Positions 61,848-64,000 of a stretch of 64,000 bases of DNA are shown here, piece after piece. The DNA is taken from NCBI GenBank assembly GCA_965261255.1, contig CBDHCQ010000004.1, forward strand, positions 2,604,001 to 2,668,000, written 5' to 3'. The position numbers were made by a program, and so were the translations under genes. How positions within the stretch are numbered: the stretch's first letter is position 1; each line of letters begins with the position of its first letter. The DNA is from Bin80 sp965261255. GTDB taxonomy: Bacteria > Bacteroidota > Rhodothermia > Rhodothermales > Bin80. The notes below the pieces were generated by a model. It worked only from the letters and a program-made list of their open reading frames with translations. It was not told the DNA's origin and made no database searches.

Positions 61848-63004
61848 TTAGTATTGATCTGATCGAGTTGGCGGGGAATATCGGTGTACCTCCAGTATAG
61901 GATTGGTTCTACTGCCATCGGTTTCCGTGTGCCATGTTGTACGATATGTCAAACCGTGCTTCGCAAATAATAGCCTCCCAGCATCTCCTGTGCTAATCTC
62001 TTCCTCTATCAGGGGATTTCCCATTGTATCCATTATCATCAAGCCCATGTGTTCCTCTGGTTTGGTACCTAATTTGTACTGATTTACGTACAGCACAAGT
62101 AAAACATTTTCGGTCAGCATGAAGATTTTAGCAGAAATTGATGCCGCCCCCTCCTTTTTCTCAGTTCCGCCATCATCATTGGATCGTCATCGTGGATCCC
62201 AACATCATCGATCTCTCGGTAGTATGATGGTCTTTGGCCGAGCAGTCTCACGAGCTGCCCGCTTAAATCATACTTGTAAACGTGAGGAATAAATGGATAC
62301 AGTACATAAACAAAGTCCTGGTTGTCCGTCAGGAGTCCACCGGCTATTATACGGCTTGTTATTCCGATCTTCTTTTTGCTCCCACCAAACCAGGTTAATT
62401 CCTGTCCGGATGGATTCATTGTCGCAATGATACTTTCTGGCGGATATATATATAATCCCAAAAGGTTGCCCGTCGAGGTAAAGTCAAGCAGTCTGGGTGG
62501 CCAGAAAGTCTCGTCCATTCGTTCGATACACACACCACTCCCACTGAAATAAAAGCCCGGCTGGCCGTCAAGGACGACCAAGATGTTCCCGTTTGGCGTA
62601 AACCTCGCCATCATAGGTGCCCAGTTAATTCCCGGATGGCATGGTTCTACAGACAACTGTTTGAGCATCTCGCCACTCTCTGCAAATAAAACAACCTCAC
62701 GAGAATGTATATCCGTAACAAGGAGGTTGCCATTAGGGCCTATGTCCATGCTGTATATGCCTCCGAGCAATACTTCGTCTGATAACGGTATTGTGTTTTC
62801 AAACTGGAAATAACGCTCAAAGGCCGGTAGACCCGTTAAATTGCTCGGGGGGAGCCTTGGCAATGCAGCAAGACTGTCCGTCATCCTTCTTTCTTCGATC
62901 AAAGAATCGGACTGTCTGCTACAACCGGTGAGCGTTAGCACAACAAGGCTGATTGCCGCAACAGGAACTCGAATTGTTTCACAACAGAGCAAAAGCCGTC
63001 GCAT
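61848..63004 (-). pseudogene. Beta-propeller lipoprotein gene with a single frameshift near the 3' end
   Basis: From the ATG at 63004 the frame gives a lipoprotein (AAISLVVLTLTGC) and a six-bladed-propeller-like body (YSMDIGPNGNLLVTDIHSRE, ARFTPNGNILVVLDGQPG, LTDNQDFVYVLYPFIPHVY) to HDDDPMMMAELRK, then falls out of frame at a run AAAAAGGAGGGGG (about 62145) and stops at 62114. The shifted frame continues EGAASISAKIFMLTENVLL through LRSTWHTET-like GLTYRTTWHTETDG and NPILEVHRYSPP, the usual C-terminus of this kind of protein, to the TAA at 61848. One extra base in the A or G run would restore a protein of about 385 residues. A sequencing error in the homopolymer is a real alternative to true decay. 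Confidence 0.7.
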
Positions 63005-63238
63005 CAATTTATGATATCGGTGGTACCCGTACGAAAAACAGAGGCTATGGAGTATATGAAGCGGTTCCCGAGCGATCAATCCATTAAGCACAAACCTTTA
63101 TCCGCCAGACAACTGCGTTGATTGAAGTGAACTTTATGTGCTTTCGGGCTCTCGAGCAGGCTTATCAGCCATTCTCCGAACAGAGCGCAACTTGGGGCAT
63201 CACATAATGGCAATGCATGTGGGATTCTTCAGCCGAAC

Positions 63239-63832
63239 TCATTCCGCGGGAGCGGCAATAAGCTCAAACGTCACTGTTAGCTCATCCCCCGTCCGATACG
63301 CGCCAAACATCAGGGAGGGAGGCTTGAGCTCGTAATCACTCATCAATAGCGCATGACTCCCGCTGAAATGAACGCGACCATCCTCCTGCGTAGTCCCCTC
63401 AATCGAAATCACGATTTCTTTGGTTACCTCCGCAATGGTAAGATTACCGGTCGAATTGAGCGTGAACGTGTCGTCTCCCGTCATCGTGAAATCAGATACG
63501 GACACGAGTTCATAGACGATCTCAGCATGCTGATCGGCCTTCAATGCTCCATGCATGCCACGGTCCATAATGGGACTTTTTCTGCTTTTCATCATCTTGG
63601 AAGGTATCACCAAACGTACGGAGTCAACCCGCCCTTCCTCATTCATACTCAACGTGCCATCAATCTGTGTGGCATATACGCGCCATTCCGGTGTCTGATT
63701 TGATGTGCCATCCACATGCATCTCACTTTCTGGAGCAACCATGTATTCCGTAGTCTGCGCATACACTGGTGCGACAAGTACTAGAATCAGAACAACTACG
63801 CGCAGGATTAGCTTGAATTTCAATGAAGGCAT
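63239..63832 (-). CDS. YceI-family periplasmic protein
   Basis: A 197-residue exported protein from the ATG at 63832 (signal peptide LRVVVLILVLVAPVYAQ); an upstream frame start at 63940 is 36 residues before the signal and is rejected. The lipocalin-like YceI barrel is visible: TLSMNEEGRVDSVRLVIPSK, MHGALKADQHAEIVYELVSV, GNLTIAEVTKEIVISIEGTT and the final VTFELIAA. YceI proteins bind amphiphiles such as polyisoprenoids in the periplasm. The MRDRGMHGALKA motif region (DRGMHG) is typical. No electron-transfer gene (such as cytochrome b561) is next to it. Confidence 0.85.
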   Translation of the reverse strand: MPSLKFKLILRVVVLILVLVAPVYAQTTEYMVAPESEMHVDGTSNQTPEWRVYATQIDGTLSMNEEGRVDSVRLVIPSKMMKSRKSPIMDRGMHGALKADQHAEIVYELVSVSDFTMTGDDTFTLNSTGNLTIAEVTKEIVISIEGTTQEDGRVHFSGSHALLMSDYELKPPSLMFGAYRTGDELTVTFELIAAPAE

Positions 63833-64000
63833 AACAACAAAACGGCTTGGTGGAGTAGATTTTAGGTCAAAATAGTTCAAAAGTTTCAACAGACCGGGCA
63901 ATACTAAACGAAAAACATATTGAATCGTCTGGGCGAACACCTGATATCAATCAAGTACCAAAGCAGTCGACGCTTCGAAACTCAAATTGCTGCTCAAAAA
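63833..64000. promoter_or_regulatory. Upstream region of the YceI gene to the window edge
   Basis: The last 168 bases should hold the promoter of the minus-strand YceI gene. No promoter motif, terminator or gene part could be identified with confidence. Confidence 0.3.

Overview
The window reads as chromosomal DNA of a Gram-negative, probably marine, member of the Bacteroidota/Rhodothermota (Balneola-like) side of the FCB group. The pointers are a SusC/SusD outer-membrane pair, many lipobox lipoproteins, a KorA(gamma-alpha)/KorB 2-oxoacid:ferredoxin oxidoreductase, DUF4159 and DUF3500 proteins, VPS10/BNR-type secreted propellers, an Nramp-like transporter of the non-DPGN type, and starts mostly without a visible Shine-Dalgarno sequence. 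The taxonomic call is inference from gene content. No tRNA, rRNA, CRISPR array, intact insertion sequence or prophage was seen.

Layout. 1-5.1 kb: truncated susD, susC and a prohibitin-like SPFH gene, all on the minus strand. 5.2-8.8 kb: murB followed by a tight ccmB-ccmC-ccmD-ccmE cytochrome c maturation run and a Cys-rich secreted protein. 9.3-13 kb: DUF4159, glyA, a phosphoribosyltransferase and tatC, convergent with an Nramp-like transporter. 13-20 kb (minus): korB/korA, a xylose-isomerase-like gene and a DUF3500 gene. 20.5-29.3 kb: secreted and envelope proteins (YCF48-like propeller, a 1128-aa TPR/VCBS/ASPIC lipoprotein, a serine hydrolase, an M16 protease). 29.5-34.7 kb (minus): NfeD/flotillin pair, amtB-glnK, and a phosphofructokinase with the residues of a PPi-dependent enzyme. 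34.9-40.9 kb: an envelope-stress-like cassette (Spy-like protein, ECF sigma, anti-sigma candidate, second Spy-like protein, MacA, a collapsed MacB ATPase gene, MacB permease) followed by three small membrane or lipoprotein genes. 41-47.8 kb: ridA, smc, clpB. 48-50.2 kb: a diverged tandem duplication of about 1 kb, each copy with a decayed plus-strand gene and an intact small membrane-protein gene. 50.4-54 kb: Tat-exported oxidoreductase, lipoprotein, nitrilase-family amidohydrolase. 54.5-57.2 kb: a translationally linked Rieske oxygenase/reductase operon with a small membrane protein at its head. 57.4-64 kb: a VPS10-like propeller, a gene-poor stretch with relics, a frameshifted beta-propeller lipoprotein, and a YceI-family protein.

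How it works together. Ccm proteins mature c-type cytochromes; KorAB yields reduced ferredoxin from 2-oxoacids; AmtB/GlnK handle ammonium; the predicted PPi-PFK saves ATP in glycolysis; TatC can export the twin-arginine oxidoreductase at 50.4-51.9 kb. The most notable points are the gutted MacB ATPase between intact macA and macB-permease genes, the tandem membrane-protein/relic units, the Rieske operon, the CxxxY-type CcmE, the PII protein without Tyr51, and two genes with clear frameshift or relic signatures in the last 3 kb.
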